Below, one piece after another: positions 47,372 through 57,190 of a DNA stretch of 64,000 nucleotides. The DNA comes from Fulvivirga sp. (GTDB taxonomy: Bacteria; Bacteroidota; Bacteroidia; Cytophagales; Cyclobacteriaceae). Made by a program: the position numbers and the translations under genes. The notes below the pieces were generated by a model, which saw nothing but the letters and a program-made list of their open reading frames with translations, did no database searches and was not told the origin of the DNA. The stretch is taken from positions 1 through 64,000 of the forward strand of contig JANQLQ010000147.1 in NCBI GenBank assembly GCA_028280565.1. The letters run 5' to 3'. Each line of letters begins with the position of its first letter. The first letter of the stretch is position 1.

Positions 47372-50368
47372 TTAATAAAGTTTAACCTCTTTTTTCTGGG
47401 GTTCTGATTGCAATTCACCTTTAAGTTCTATGGATAATCCATAGCCGTTCGGCTTGCTGACAATATCTAGACAGCATCCGATCTGTTTGGCCCTGGACGA
47501 CATATTTTTGAATCCATTGCCTTTTTTTATCTTTTCAAGGACGGCACCGTGGCCGTTGTCCCATAACTTAAGTACGAAGCTGCGTTGGTCCAGGTTCAGT
47601 TCGAGGTGTACTTCACTTGCGCCGGAGTGCTTCAAGGCGTTCGTCATAGCCTCTTTGAATATCAGTACAATCTGACGACTCCAGCCCGAGGGCAAGGGCT
47701 TCTCCGCAAAATCATCTTTAGCCGAAAAAAAATCAATATTGGTGTTTTCAAACAGCTCCTCCCCGAAATCTTTGATATAGGTAAACAACTCGTTCAGGTT
47801 ATCACTTTCAGGATCTATGGACCATATAAAATCTTTGGTCCCGTTGAAAAGTGATTTGGTATGCTTTTCTATGTTATCCAGTAAGTCATTTATTTCTTGC
47901 GACTTATCTTTTAATTTCAGGTTAATGAGGTTCGTAAAAACCGTGATGCTGGCAAGCTGGTTCCCCATATTATCATGAAAGTCGCGGGCCATACGCTTTC
48001 TCACTTTCACCAGTTCTTCTGCCCGTATTCGTTCTATGGTCAGTATTTTCTCGAGGTTTTTCCTCACCCGGTAATCGTTGAAGAATTTTATACCCATAAC
48101 GAGCAGGATGGCCGCGAGTACGTAAAACCATGGCTCTTGCCAAAAAGGCGGCACAATTTTAAACTTAAATTCAGCATACTTACCCGACCATATCCCATCG
48201 CTATTTGCAGCTTGTAGCTGGAAAGTATAATCGCCGGCAGGCAAATTTGTGTATACCGCCTCTCTTCTTTTAGTCAAGGGCGACCAATCGTTCTCCAGGC
48301 CCTCCAAGCGGAATTTGTACGTTACTTCTCCCGGGTTTTTCAAGCTATTGCCGAAGTATTCGATGACGAGGTTATTCTCATCATAAGGCAGCCGTAAGTC
48401 CTGCGGCATATTGTGCCAACTGGATATCTCATCCGTATAGTCTAACCAGTCCACTTCATTATAAAAGAGCTTCAGACCGGAGATGTACACGATCGGCTCC
48501 ACCTTGTTCAAGCTTTCCGACAGTGCTTTGTAACGCAAAACCCCCTGGCTGTTGCCATACCAGACGCTGCCGTCTGTATCTTTAAAAATAGAATTGTAAG
48601 CGGTTCGTATGCCATCAAACCCTTCCACTTTGCCATAGTTTTTTATTCGTTGTACCTCGAAATTTTCGTCCAAGCAAAGTTTGTCTAAGCCTCTTTCTGA
48701 GCCTACCAGCAGGTTACCGGAATCATCAAAGACCAAGTTATAGATCAGGTCGGAGGAGAGCCCATTGTCCACGGTAAAAAGTTCCTTTGATGACCTGTCG
48801 GCAGCTACTTTCGCAATGCCGTGACCGGAGTAGCCTATCCAGAAATTACCCAAGTTATCTTGCAGGCAAACATTTATACGCTTATCAAAAATCGTTTCAT
48901 CCAAGGGCACCTGCTTGACCTGGCCTGAAATGTAATAATTCAATCCTTTGCGGGTAACGATCAGTATCTTCCCCGGCTGTGGTTCCGAAATACCCCATAC
49001 CAAGTTATCACTAAGCCCATCGGCCGTAGTATAGTTGGTAAAGGAGCCCCCGGCATAAATGCTTAACCCGTTGGTAGTACCGATCCACAGGTTATTCTGG
49101 CTGTCACTATACAAAACCCTGACTAAGTCATAGACGAGTCCATCTTTAGTAGAGAATTCTTCACATTCTTTTCCATTGTACTTGATCAAACCGGTATTGC
49201 GTGTTCCAAACCATATATTCCCTTGCTTGTCCGTAGCACTTGCCGTGATCTGTTCATTTTCCAGGCTTTTGACAGGCACAGCTGTCACCCTCCCGTTTTT
49301 CATTACCTTGCCCACACCCCCTCCATAGGTACCTATCCAATAATTGCCTTGGAGATCTTTAGAGATAGAGGTAACAGGCCGGTTGGGCAATCCGTGCTGG
49401 GGACCGTAAAATTCAAAAATGTCATTGCTCAACTTGTAAAGCCCTCCACCTTCTGTAGCAAACCAGTCATTGCCTTCACGATCACAAAAGATCTTGTTTA
49501 CAGGAAAATCCGTAAAGCCGTGATCTTCATTCATCAATTTCAGGGTTTCTTGCTTATATCGCATGGCCTTATTCCCAGACACAAACCATACCTCGTTTTT
49601 ATTCTTATAGGCTGAAGACGTAATGAACTTATCCTTGAACATAACGTGGAGCGCGGCAGCTTGCCCGGGGTTAAGTTGAACCAGCCCTTTGTTGGAGCCC
49701 AGTAAAAAAGAAGAATCTGACAGCACTTCTATATTCAGCAAGTAGCCTTTAAATTCGGCATTGCTTAATACGGACGTTACCTCGTCATTCTCATATTTAA
49801 ATAAGCCTTTTATAGCGGAAACAAAGTAAACCCTGCCCTTCGAGTCTGTGGCAATGTCGATGATCTTGTCGGTCTTGATCCATCCTTCCAATTGAATATG
49901 AGTGATTTTACCGGCTTCATCAATACGCCCTAACCCGCCATGTGGGTAAGAAAACCAGATGTTATTCTTGACATCACTACAGATCACATTGATAGAAGAG
50001 CCTGCGTTAGTAGTGTCCATTAAGTGATTTTCAAAACTGCGACCGTCAAAAACGCTCAAACCATTGGCCGTAGCAGCCCAAACCCTGCCTTTAAGGTCCA
50101 CCACCACGTTGCGTACAATATTATTGGCCAACCCGTCTTTTTCAGTGTAATTCTTAAATTCGAGGCCGTTAAAGCTCGAAAGCCCTCCCCCGAGGGTGGC
50201 AAGCCAGAGATTACCAAAAGGGTCTTCACAGATGTCCGTTATCTTTTCATGCGCCAAGCCGTCATCAATATTGTAGTTGATGAAATTGTAGTTCTGCCCG
50301 AAAAGAAGACCTGTGCAAAAGCAAAGGCAAGGGATTAAAAATAATATTTTATTGGATTCCTGGGTCAT
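47372..50368 (-). CDS. Propeller-type sensor histidine kinase
   Basis: This roughly 998-residue protein follows the hybrid-sensor-like layout of Bacteroidota: signal/anchor (ILFLIPCLCFCTGLLFG), two periplasmic propellers built of Reg_prop repeats (for example GNLWLATLGGGLSSF, NNLWIGTTNGLSIY), a Y_Y_Y domain near 660-735 (LPAGDYTFQLQAANSDG), one membrane helix (WFYVLAAILLVMGIKFF), then a HisKA_3 domain with the H-box RDFHDNMGNQLAS and an HATPase domain (NALKHSGASEV, NGHGAVLEKIKKGNGFKNM). It has no fused receiver. Start MTQESNK chosen over the frame start 12 codons upstream. Ligand unknown. Confidence 0.92.
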   Translation of the reverse strand: MTQESNKILFLIPCLCFCTGLLFGQNYNFINYNIDDGLAHEKITDICEDPFGNLWLATLGGGLSSFNGLEFKNYTEKDGLANNIVRNVVVDLKGRVWAATANGLSVFDGRSFENHLMDTTNAGSSINVICSDVKNNIWFSYPHGGLGRIDEAGKITHIQLEGWIKTDKIIDIATDSKGRVYFVSAIKGLFKYENDEVTSVLSNAEFKGYLLNIEVLSDSSFLLGSNKGLVQLNPGQAAALHVMFKDKFITSSAYKNKNEVWFVSGNKAMRYKQETLKLMNEDHGFTDFPVNKIFCDREGNDWFATEGGGLYKLSNDIFEFYGPQHGLPNRPVTSISKDLQGNYWIGTYGGGVGKVMKNGRVTAVPVKSLENEQITASATDKQGNIWFGTRNTGLIKYNGKECEEFSTKDGLVYDLVRVLYSDSQNNLWIGTTNGLSIYAGGSFTNYTTADGLSDNLVWGISEPQPGKILIVTRKGLNYYISGQVKQVPLDETIFDKRINVCLQDNLGNFWIGYSGHGIAKVAADRSSKELFTVDNGLSSDLIYNLVFDDSGNLLVGSERGLDKLCLDENFEVQRIKNYGKVEGFDGIRTAYNSIFKDTDGSVWYGNSQGVLRYKALSESLNKVEPIVYISGLKLFYNEVDWLDYTDEISSWHNMPQDLRLPYDENNLVIEYFGNSLKNPGEVTYKFRLEGLENDWSPLTKRREAVYTNLPAGDYTFQLQAANSDGIWSGKYAEFKFKIVPPFWQEPWFYVLAAILLVMGIKFFNDYRVRKNLEKILTIERIRAEELVKVRKRMARDFHDNMGNQLASITVFTNLINLKLKDKSQEINDLLDNIEKHTKSLFNGTKDFIWSIDPESDNLNELFTYIKDFGEELFENTNIDFFSAKDDFAEKPLPSGWSRQIVLIFKEAMTNALKHSGASEVHLELNLDQRSFVLKLWDNGHGAVLEKIKKGNGFKNMSSRAKQIGCCLDIVSKPNGYGLSIELKGELQSEPQKKEVKLY

Positions 50369-50437
50369 TTCTACCCGGCAAAATAACAACATTAAGTATA
50401 TCACCCATTTTGGGGGAATAGCTTACACAAATGTTAC

Positions 50438-50628
50438 GTTAAGTGCAATTGAACGGTTAGCCATTTTTTCCAATCCCGTTCTTAAAGTCGGCAGTTGACA
50501 ATGTGCAATGGGCAACCCTGTATTTTTTTGCCTACTGCCCTTTGCCGATTGCCAACTGGTCGAGAACCTTCCAATACCTCAAATCTACTCATCCTGTACC
50601 TGGTACAGCATTCGAGGCTTGACACGAC
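50438..50628 (+). repeat. 191-bp family A element between the kinase and PorU2 genes
   Basis: This second full copy, in the same orientation as 46521-46715, fills almost the whole gap upstream of the kinase gene and ends one base before the PorU2 stop codon (TTGACACGAC end). It shares ATTTTTTCCAATCCCGTTCT, TAAAGTCGGCAGTTG, TTTGCCTACTGCCCTTTGCC and GATTGCCAACTGGTCGAGAA with its relatives. Confidence 0.8.
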
Positions 50629-50629
50629 A

Positions 50630-53600
50630 CTACCGGAGTAAATACAACTTACCAAATCCGTTTTTAAAAGCTTTATCCGCCGAGGTACCACGATGATTCA
50701 AATTTTGCCCATTCTGTTTTACAATTACCTTGTAAAGATAGACCCCGTTGGCTAACTGATCTCCAAATTCATCCTTACCATTCCACGAAAAATCAGAGAT
50801 GTTATTACCGATCCGTATGGGTCCCAGTTCGTCTTGTGTGATCTCCCTGACAATCTTACCGGAAACCGTCATGATCTGGATCTTTACCTGGTCCGGGATC
50901 TCGCTGCCGGTAAGCGTAAAAACAAACCGTGTATTTGTAGAAAAGGGATTAGGATAGGGATAAAAGTTGGTGATAGAAGACTCGTTGATCACTTCAAAAT
51001 TCACGAGGTAAGGCTCTACCCCGGAAGAATTGCCACTAGCATCATCAGCCTCTACCCTGAAGGTATAAACGCCGTCTTCCAAGCGCCCGGGTCTAAACTC
51101 AACACTAAAGTCACGATCTTCCGTAGCAGGGGTCCATTGTACATTCTCCGATGACAGTGCTACACGCTCAAAAGTACAACCCTCACAAGGAAACCTGAGG
51201 AAGAGGTTGACACCTGCCGTATCGGTCTTTAAGATAAATTGGTTTTCATCTTTCAGCTTGATCGAGATCATAGGACTTGGGGAGACAATATCACCATCCA
51301 GGATGTACTCGCCATCAAAAACTACATCGATCACGGGATTGATATTATCTGCCTGTACTGTCAACAATCTTGGCAGATCGATCACATTGTTATCGTAGTA
51401 AACTTCCGGGGTTATGGATGGGTTAACAAACACGTTGAGATCATTCTCGCCTGCTTTCCCGATCGTATTTACCTCTACGGTGAAACGTGTGGTATCCCCG
51501 GGCAAAGGAGAAGCAATATTCCGTTCGGAGGGGGAGAGTTGCCTCCGATCAACATTAAACACGGTAGACCTTACGGTCAAGGAATCCGGGAAGTTACGCT
51601 CTCCTATATTCCAAAACCCAAACTCACGGGCGTAATCCTGCCCTTCTTGCCGGGTCTCCGAGAGGTTTTCCTTGTCAAAAGGAAGGAGGATCCCTTCAGG
51701 CACACCGGCATACAATACTGTCCACCGCGATAACTGTGCAGGGGTCAAGTTATCCGGGTCAGACAAATTGACTCGAAGCCGGAGGAAAGGATAGGTATCC
51801 GGGTCTATGGACGAAAGATCAGTATTCACACTTGTTACTCCAGGAAAAAGAACATTTTCAGCACCCTCCAGGGTGATACCTATCACATCGAATGAAAATA
51901 CGTCCGTCACCGGTGATTCTGAGGCCGTCACTGACTGTGAGAGGGTCTGCCAAGAAGACGCAGGACCGATAAGGGTGGAGAGTATCGCCCCGTTGGGCGT
52001 GACCCCGGTGATCCGGGTATCGAAAGTAAGCTGCTGCTCACGGGCAGGGACTTCAGTAGTCCTGATCACGGTGGCACTCCCTACAGGAGCTCCTTTTTGG
52101 GCCATAATGATGACTGGCTCCCCATCCTGTAATCCCTCGATCGTGGAAGTAGCTATCCCCAGCTCTTCAAGCTTTGTCTTTACCGTGGCAGACCATGTCG
52201 AAAAACCAGGGTCACCAATACTGAATAATAACACGCTGTCCCCCTCATTTACGTTGTCGACATACGTAACCAAGAATCCCGCCGGAGACGTGGTAGCCAT
52301 GATACTTTGCCCGAAACTATTGATCACCTGCGGGATACGCCCGCAGCTTCTCCGGTCTGTGAAAGGGAAAAATACACCCAAATAAGGATTGGAGGTTGTT
52401 CTTTCAAAAGCCACGAAGTTCATCGTGTTGTTCAGGCATGAAAAACCGTTATCTATAATGTATTGTACATCATTGAGCGTTACGGATATATTTAAAAGTG
52501 AATCTTCGCTGCCCGGGTCACCGCCATTGGGTAAAAGCTCATTGTCCGCTCCTAAAGTCAGTACCCCAATGTCCAAGGGTATCCGTAAAAATTCAAACTT
52601 GCGATTGGCAGGATTACTTTGTAATCCAAACAATTGGTTATCAACTACCTGGTCAAAAACTCCTTGCGACCAACCTTCCGGGCCGGAGTTTATATACGTG
52701 AACGAGCTCGTTACCCAATCGGTATTTTCCCCGGGTTGGGGTTGGGCAAACCGTGTGCGCCAGAAATAAACCACGCTGTCGTTGACAGGAATGTTGGGTA
52801 ATAGGGAGGTCTGCCAATTGGCCAATAGCTCCGCGTTTAGGGTATTGGTCATTCTAAAAGGACTGTTGAAAGAAGCAGTGGTATCTATTTCAAACAAAAA
52901 GTCCCTGGCGTCTTGCAAGAGGTCGGTGGATTGTGCGAGCAGGTTGACAGGCTGGGCATTAACAATACTGTAATTCACGGGGAAAAGATTTCGCGTGCCA
53001 AAAGACTGGATAAAGGCATCAATAGAAGCAGAATTGTTGTTCTCATCCAGTTCATCGATCTCGTTCAGACCATCGAGGGTTACTACGAACCGGTTATTTC
53101 CAAACCCGTTTTCGTTCCCACGCCTGATCACCATCACAAGGGTATCCCGGAACAGGACCGGTGAAAATATAGAATCGTATTGCAAAACGCTGCCATTTCC
53201 TAAAGTCCTGGACACATTCACCCGGAGGGAATCGTTAGAAGTTCTCCCGAAGTTCCGGGTGATCATTTTTACGGCAAAAGAATCGGCTAATGAAGTCACC
53301 GGCTCATCGTTAAAGGAATCCAGGAAAACATTTTCTTCCGAGATCTCATAGTCCGGTGTTACCGGGCCGAAAAGTTGAACCGCCGGGTCACCCAGCAGCA
53401 TCATTTGCTGGGCTTGGGTAATGTTGACCGGCGAGGATGAGCTGGTACTCATGTACTCAATGACGGTCTCTTTCTGTACATCGCCGATGGGCCGGCTCAC
53501 AAAAATAGAATCTCCATAGGCGACACTATAGAAGGTATCCGAGTACTTCCGTAGCGTATTTTCAAAACCGAAGAATGAATGAGCGATAAATCCTATGGCT

Positions 53601-55699
53601 CCCCTGCCAGGCGCAACGATCCAATCTTCTCCAAAGAGGACATCGGGACGGAAAAACTGCCCGGCATTGCAACCGTTGATCAGGAACATAGGATACCTCC
53701 CGGCATTGTTATACCCCTGTACGGGGTCTGTCACAAAACCGATGTCAATATCGGTAACGCCAGGGGAAGAGTGTCCATAAAAGGTGACTAGGTTCAGGCC
53801 TTCGTTCAGCTCCTCGGCGATGTTGATCAGCTCTATCGGGCCACTCAGTCTTTTCTGAATGGTAGTGACATCACCCCCTAGGAAATCATCCTCGGCTACC
53901 GAAGCAAAGCCGTTCATATAACCTAAGAACCGGGGAAGCTCAGACTCACGTAACCCACCACTCAAATGCAATACCCGCTTTCTCCAAAGATCGTCAAAAG
54001 GCAGCGCTTCTGTTTCCCTGACTTTGTCAAGATAGGCCACCACCTCCGAAGAAGACTTGGCCGGCAGCCTGCCGACAGGGACTGCAGGTTCAAATTCTGT
54101 ACCATCTAAGCCCGCGGTAAAGACCATGTCTGAGCCCGGGAATCCCGCCGGGGGTACCAAATCACGGATTTGGAAAGTCTGACCAAATTTAGTTACCGTG
54201 AAGAAACCGGTAAGATTCCGATGAAAGTCTACGTCCGGGCTCAGTCCCTTTCCCACCAGGAACAGGTAGCGTGGGTCACCTTCGTCGATCATGAACCGCA
54301 TGAATTCATAAATAGCCCGTGGACTGGTCTCTCCAAAATTGAACTGGTTATATAACTGGTCTATATCCACAACCAAGGTATCAAAACTGCCACCGGCATC
54401 GCTGGCACGGTATTCCGCATAGGCTTGTACCGGGTTATCAATGCTACCGGAAGGCTGCATTAAGAGTTTATGACTAATGATGACGTAATCGTGATTAGCG
54501 GGAGTGATGTCACGGAAGTCAACCCTTCGTACTACTGGCGTTCCAAACTCACCTTCGCTATTCACATAAAGTTTCCTTTCAATGGACGTTCCTCCTAAAA
54601 CAAAGCTGGCAGTGCCACTATTAAGCTGGAAACGGACTTGGGCTACGTTATCGGGGTCTGTAATGTCATAAATACCCGTATTATCAAGTACTTCGTTGAT
54701 CTCTAGGAACGATTCGTTGCCCGGGTTTACTCCTAAGTTAAAAACTTTGCTCTCGGATGAGGTGCTAAAATTTTGCGGGAATCTCACACGAACATAGGAT
54801 GTGCTGATCAAATCGTTACCACCGGATACTCCCAAAGCTGCCACGCGTACTACGAGCGATCCATCTGTGCTATTCACATCCGACCAGTCCAACACCGAAG
54901 TAAACCGATCGGTCTCAAAATTAAAAAACTGCGTGGTACCTAATGATCTTAAGCTCCCGTCTCCCGGTCCAACAAAGATCTCGACGTTATGCGCTAGGTT
55001 ATCCCTCCCTACTAGCAGTACTTCTAAGGTAGGATTAGCTACCGCCTGTTCTTCGTTAATGATCCCAGCAAGTGAAAAGTCACTTTGTTGATTTTCCTGG
55101 ATCGCGTTGCTCGTCCAGCCTTCACCTTGATCAAAATGAGTGAAGCGGATCACTTCGTCCGTAGCAAAGCCTTGTCCTAAGGAATAGTCTTCTAGGTTTA
55201 AGCTGATAATGTCTTCGTTATGGGTAATTTCTGCCGGTAACGCTCCCACATTATTTTCACCCACGGTAGCCATGCGCTTGCCATCACCGGGAGTAAGACC
55301 GAAAGTGAGGAAATAAGCACTGGTATCACTAAAAATATTGTAAAAAGCGTGGGGCTGCGCGGTAGAAGGGCGGTAAAGATCTGCATCTAAGGTGCCGTCG
55401 TTTCGTTTTCCGTAAAATTCAATAAAATCCGTGGTATTGAAGACCGCATCCCCCTCTCCTTCTACCAGGATCGCTTGCTCCTCGCCACGATAAAAAAGGC
55501 GTAGCCTCCTCGGGTCAGTTGTCGTTAAAGGGAACCCGGCACTGAGTAAGTCGGCATACGTGATCCTGTAAATGCCATCTTCTGCTACGGATACCTTGTA
55601 ATATTGTTGATCAAAATTGATCCATTCATTCCCATAATTTTGGGCAGTTAGGGCACTCGATAGGAACACCCAGGCTAATATTGTAATGTATTTCTTCAA
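50630..55699 (-). CDS. PorU2-like C25 peptidase with T9SS sorting domain
   Basis: This 1689-residue secreted protein starts with a signal peptide (MKKYITILAWVFLSSALTAQ). The central gingipain-like C25 peptidase domain shows the catalytic His in FYGHSSPGVTD (about 641) and Cys in NGCNAGQFF (about 675). A long series of beta domains follows, and the end (PNPFSTNTRFVFTLTG, VSGKIVREI, FGDQLANGVYLYKVIVKQ) is a T9SS FlgD-like sorting domain. PorU is the T9SS sortase that cleaves and anchors cargo; this larger version matches PorU2 candidates. Translation is coupled to the PorV2 gene by an ATGA overlap. Confidence 0.88.
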   Translation of the reverse strand: MKKYITILAWVFLSSALTAQNYGNEWINFDQQYYKVSVAEDGIYRITYADLLSAGFPLTTTDPRRLRLFYRGEEQAILVEGEGDAVFNTTDFIEFYGKRNDGTLDADLYRPSTAQPHAFYNIFSDTSAYFLTFGLTPGDGKRMATVGENNVGALPAEITHNEDIISLNLEDYSLGQGFATDEVIRFTHFDQGEGWTSNAIQENQQSDFSLAGIINEEQAVANPTLEVLLVGRDNLAHNVEIFVGPGDGSLRSLGTTQFFNFETDRFTSVLDWSDVNSTDGSLVVRVAALGVSGGNDLISTSYVRVRFPQNFSTSSESKVFNLGVNPGNESFLEINEVLDNTGIYDITDPDNVAQVRFQLNSGTASFVLGGTSIERKLYVNSEGEFGTPVVRRVDFRDITPANHDYVIISHKLLMQPSGSIDNPVQAYAEYRASDAGGSFDTLVVDIDQLYNQFNFGETSPRAIYEFMRFMIDEGDPRYLFLVGKGLSPDVDFHRNLTGFFTVTKFGQTFQIRDLVPPAGFPGSDMVFTAGLDGTEFEPAVPVGRLPAKSSSEVVAYLDKVRETEALPFDDLWRKRVLHLSGGLRESELPRFLGYMNGFASVAEDDFLGGDVTTIQKRLSGPIELINIAEELNEGLNLVTFYGHSSPGVTDIDIGFVTDPVQGYNNAGRYPMFLINGCNAGQFFRPDVLFGEDWIVAPGRGAIGFIAHSFFGFENTLRKYSDTFYSVAYGDSIFVSRPIGDVQKETVIEYMSTSSSSPVNITQAQQMMLLGDPAVQLFGPVTPDYEISEENVFLDSFNDEPVTSLADSFAVKMITRNFGRTSNDSLRVNVSRTLGNGSVLQYDSIFSPVLFRDTLVMVIRRGNENGFGNNRFVVTLDGLNEIDELDENNNSASIDAFIQSFGTRNLFPVNYSIVNAQPVNLLAQSTDLLQDARDFLFEIDTTASFNSPFRMTNTLNAELLANWQTSLLPNIPVNDSVVYFWRTRFAQPQPGENTDWVTSSFTYINSGPEGWSQGVFDQVVDNQLFGLQSNPANRKFEFLRIPLDIGVLTLGADNELLPNGGDPGSEDSLLNISVTLNDVQYIIDNGFSCLNNTMNFVAFERTTSNPYLGVFFPFTDRRSCGRIPQVINSFGQSIMATTSPAGFLVTYVDNVNEGDSVLLFSIGDPGFSTWSATVKTKLEELGIATSTIEGLQDGEPVIIMAQKGAPVGSATVIRTTEVPAREQQLTFDTRITGVTPNGAILSTLIGPASSWQTLSQSVTASESPVTDVFSFDVIGITLEGAENVLFPGVTSVNTDLSSIDPDTYPFLRLRVNLSDPDNLTPAQLSRWTVLYAGVPEGILLPFDKENLSETRQEGQDYAREFGFWNIGERNFPDSLTVRSTVFNVDRRQLSPSERNIASPLPGDTTRFTVEVNTIGKAGENDLNVFVNPSITPEVYYDNNVIDLPRLLTVQADNINPVIDVVFDGEYILDGDIVSPSPMISIKLKDENQFILKTDTAGVNLFLRFPCEGCTFERVALSSENVQWTPATEDRDFSVEFRPGRLEDGVYTFRVEADDASGNSSGVEPYLVNFEVINESSITNFYPYPNPFSTNTRFVFTLTGSEIPDQVKIQIMTVSGKIVREITQDELGPIRIGNNISDFSWNGKDEFGDQLANGVYLYKVIVKQNGQNLNHRGTSADKAFKNGFGKLYLLR

Positions 55700-56766
55700 T
55701 TCAAACCGGCTTTCACAGAAAACACATGACTATACAGGGATTCTGACTGGTCGCCAATATCGGTGAGGGCATAGTCAATCGTTACTTTTTTGATCGCAAA
55801 CCCTAGTCCGAAGTTAGGCTGAAATGTGCGATACGTAGAGTTATCAAAGTCTTTCACCTCTTGTACGTCCCCGGCTCCAAAACGCAGAAACACCGTTTGT
55901 TTATAGTCCATCTCCAGCGCTGCCGAAGGATCCAGCGAGATAACCTCTGATTTGACCAGGACATTCCTTCGACCGTCAAAGGAGGACACAAAATCTACGG
56001 CCAATTCCATCCCGAATTTAGCATGCAGCGGGAAATAGCGGGCTACGCCAAAAGTAGCTTTTGGTAACGTGATCTCTATAGAATTACTGGGGATCTCGTT
56101 CCCGGTTTGTGTAAAAACATCAAAAACAAGGTCAGCATTATGGCTCCAGGCGTTGAAAGTACCTGTAACATCATGGATCACTAAGCCCAAATTCCATCCT
56201 TTGTAGTCCATTTGGGCACCAACATCTAACCCAAAACCCCACGCATTGGCAAAATTTCCCGCTATTCGATGGACCACCTTAAAATTAGCGCCTAACCTGA
56301 GGCCATTCAGTATCGGCAGCCTCCTGGCGTATGAGACCAGGAAAGCATAGTCCGCCGCTGAAAAAAAACGGATGTTATCGTAGTTGATAGCACCATTTGC
56401 GTCGTATAAAAAACGAGTATCAGGGATATCGTCCGTGGCAAAACGGATCAACGAAAGAGCAATATGACTGGAAGAATCCACGGGAGTGGCAAAAGCCGCG
56501 TAATCCAATGAAGAGATACCTGCAAAATACTCGGCATGCATCAATGAGAACTCGTATTTATCCTCGATGTTGAGTAAACCGGCTGGATTCCAATACCCGG
56601 CTGTAACGTCGGAAACCGTCGCCACCTGGTTACCGGACATGGCCAAGCCCCTTGCCCCTACGCCAATAGAAAGAAATTCGTTACTAAACTTTGGCGCACT
56701 GGTCTGCGCTAAAGAAGTTCCGAAAATTAAAAGAAGACTTATGCATGTATAAAAAGCCCTAAACAT
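55696..56766 (-). CDS. PorV2-like outer-membrane protein (PorV/PorQ family)
   Basis: This roughly 356-residue barrel protein has a signal peptide (MFRAFYTCISLLLIFGTSLAQ) and the PorV/PorQ signature FLSIGVGARGLAMSGNQVATVSD with GYWNPAGL, followed by alternating strands. PorV escorts T9SS cargo to the sortase, so the coupled PorU2 (4-bp ATGA overlap) is its expected partner. The frame opens five codons earlier; MFRAFYTC is preferred. Upstream lies a 424-bp gap with a hairpin repeat and the PadR promoter. Confidence 0.88.
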   Translation of the reverse strand: MFRAFYTCISLLLIFGTSLAQTSAPKFSNEFLSIGVGARGLAMSGNQVATVSDVTAGYWNPAGLLNIEDKYEFSLMHAEYFAGISSLDYAAFATPVDSSSHIALSLIRFATDDIPDTRFLYDANGAINYDNIRFFSAADYAFLVSYARRLPILNGLRLGANFKVVHRIAGNFANAWGFGLDVGAQMDYKGWNLGLVIHDVTGTFNAWSHNADLVFDVFTQTGNEIPSNSIEITLPKATFGVARYFPLHAKFGMELAVDFVSSFDGRRNVLVKSEVISLDPSAALEMDYKQTVFLRFGAGDVQEVKDFDNSTYRTFQPNFGLGFAIKKVTIDYALTDIGDQSESLYSHVFSVKAGLN

Positions 56767-56892
56767 TGATCCCCGTACCATCCTAATCTTGTAAATATAT
56801 TACAAAGCCCTGGCTTCTTACTCTTTCCTGTTAAGTATATCCCTAAAATAGCCAGAATTTATCGGGAGTAACAAGCCTATTTTGACATTATT

Positions 56893-57040
56893 TTAGTCTT
56901 GAGTCCATAGTCTTGAGTCTTGAGTATTAAGTTCCTTGGAAAACAGGTTTCACAATTTGGGTAGGGGACAATGATGTCCTAAGAGTCAAGGCGGGAAAAC
57001 CAATGAGTGTCTTTACTCAAGACCATAGACTCAAGGCTTA
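56893..57040. repeat. Hairpin repeat, family D, copy 1
   Basis: The arms TTAGTCTTGAGTCCATAGTCTTGAG (56893-56918) and the complementary ACTCAAGACCATAGACTCAAG (about 57015-57035) pair with few mismatches across a 95-nt loop. The same ATAGTCTTGAGT text recurs at 61511-61620. It fills the space between divergent PorV2 and PadR genes and leaves no room for a gene. Confidence 0.6.
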
Positions 57041-57078
57041 ACACCAACATTCCATTGCAAGCTAATATTTTTTACTTA

Positions 57079-57099
57079 GTACTATGCAACACATAGTAC
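57079..57099 (+). promoter_or_regulatory. Candidate PadR operator
   Basis: A perfect 8-bp inverted repeat, GTACTATG-CAACA-CATAGTAC, lies 92 bp before the PadR start. A TATACTTG box (57109-57116) ten bases downstream resembles a -7 element with one mismatch, so bound regulator would block the promoter. PadR proteins commonly repress their own operon through such palindromes; binding is inferred. Confidence 0.6.
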
Positions 57100-57190
57100 C
57101 TTTTTGCGTATACTTGTATTACAAGGTCAAAACTATCATTATGAGCACTTTATATTCCTTTGAAATGATAGCAACTTAAAACTAAACCGG

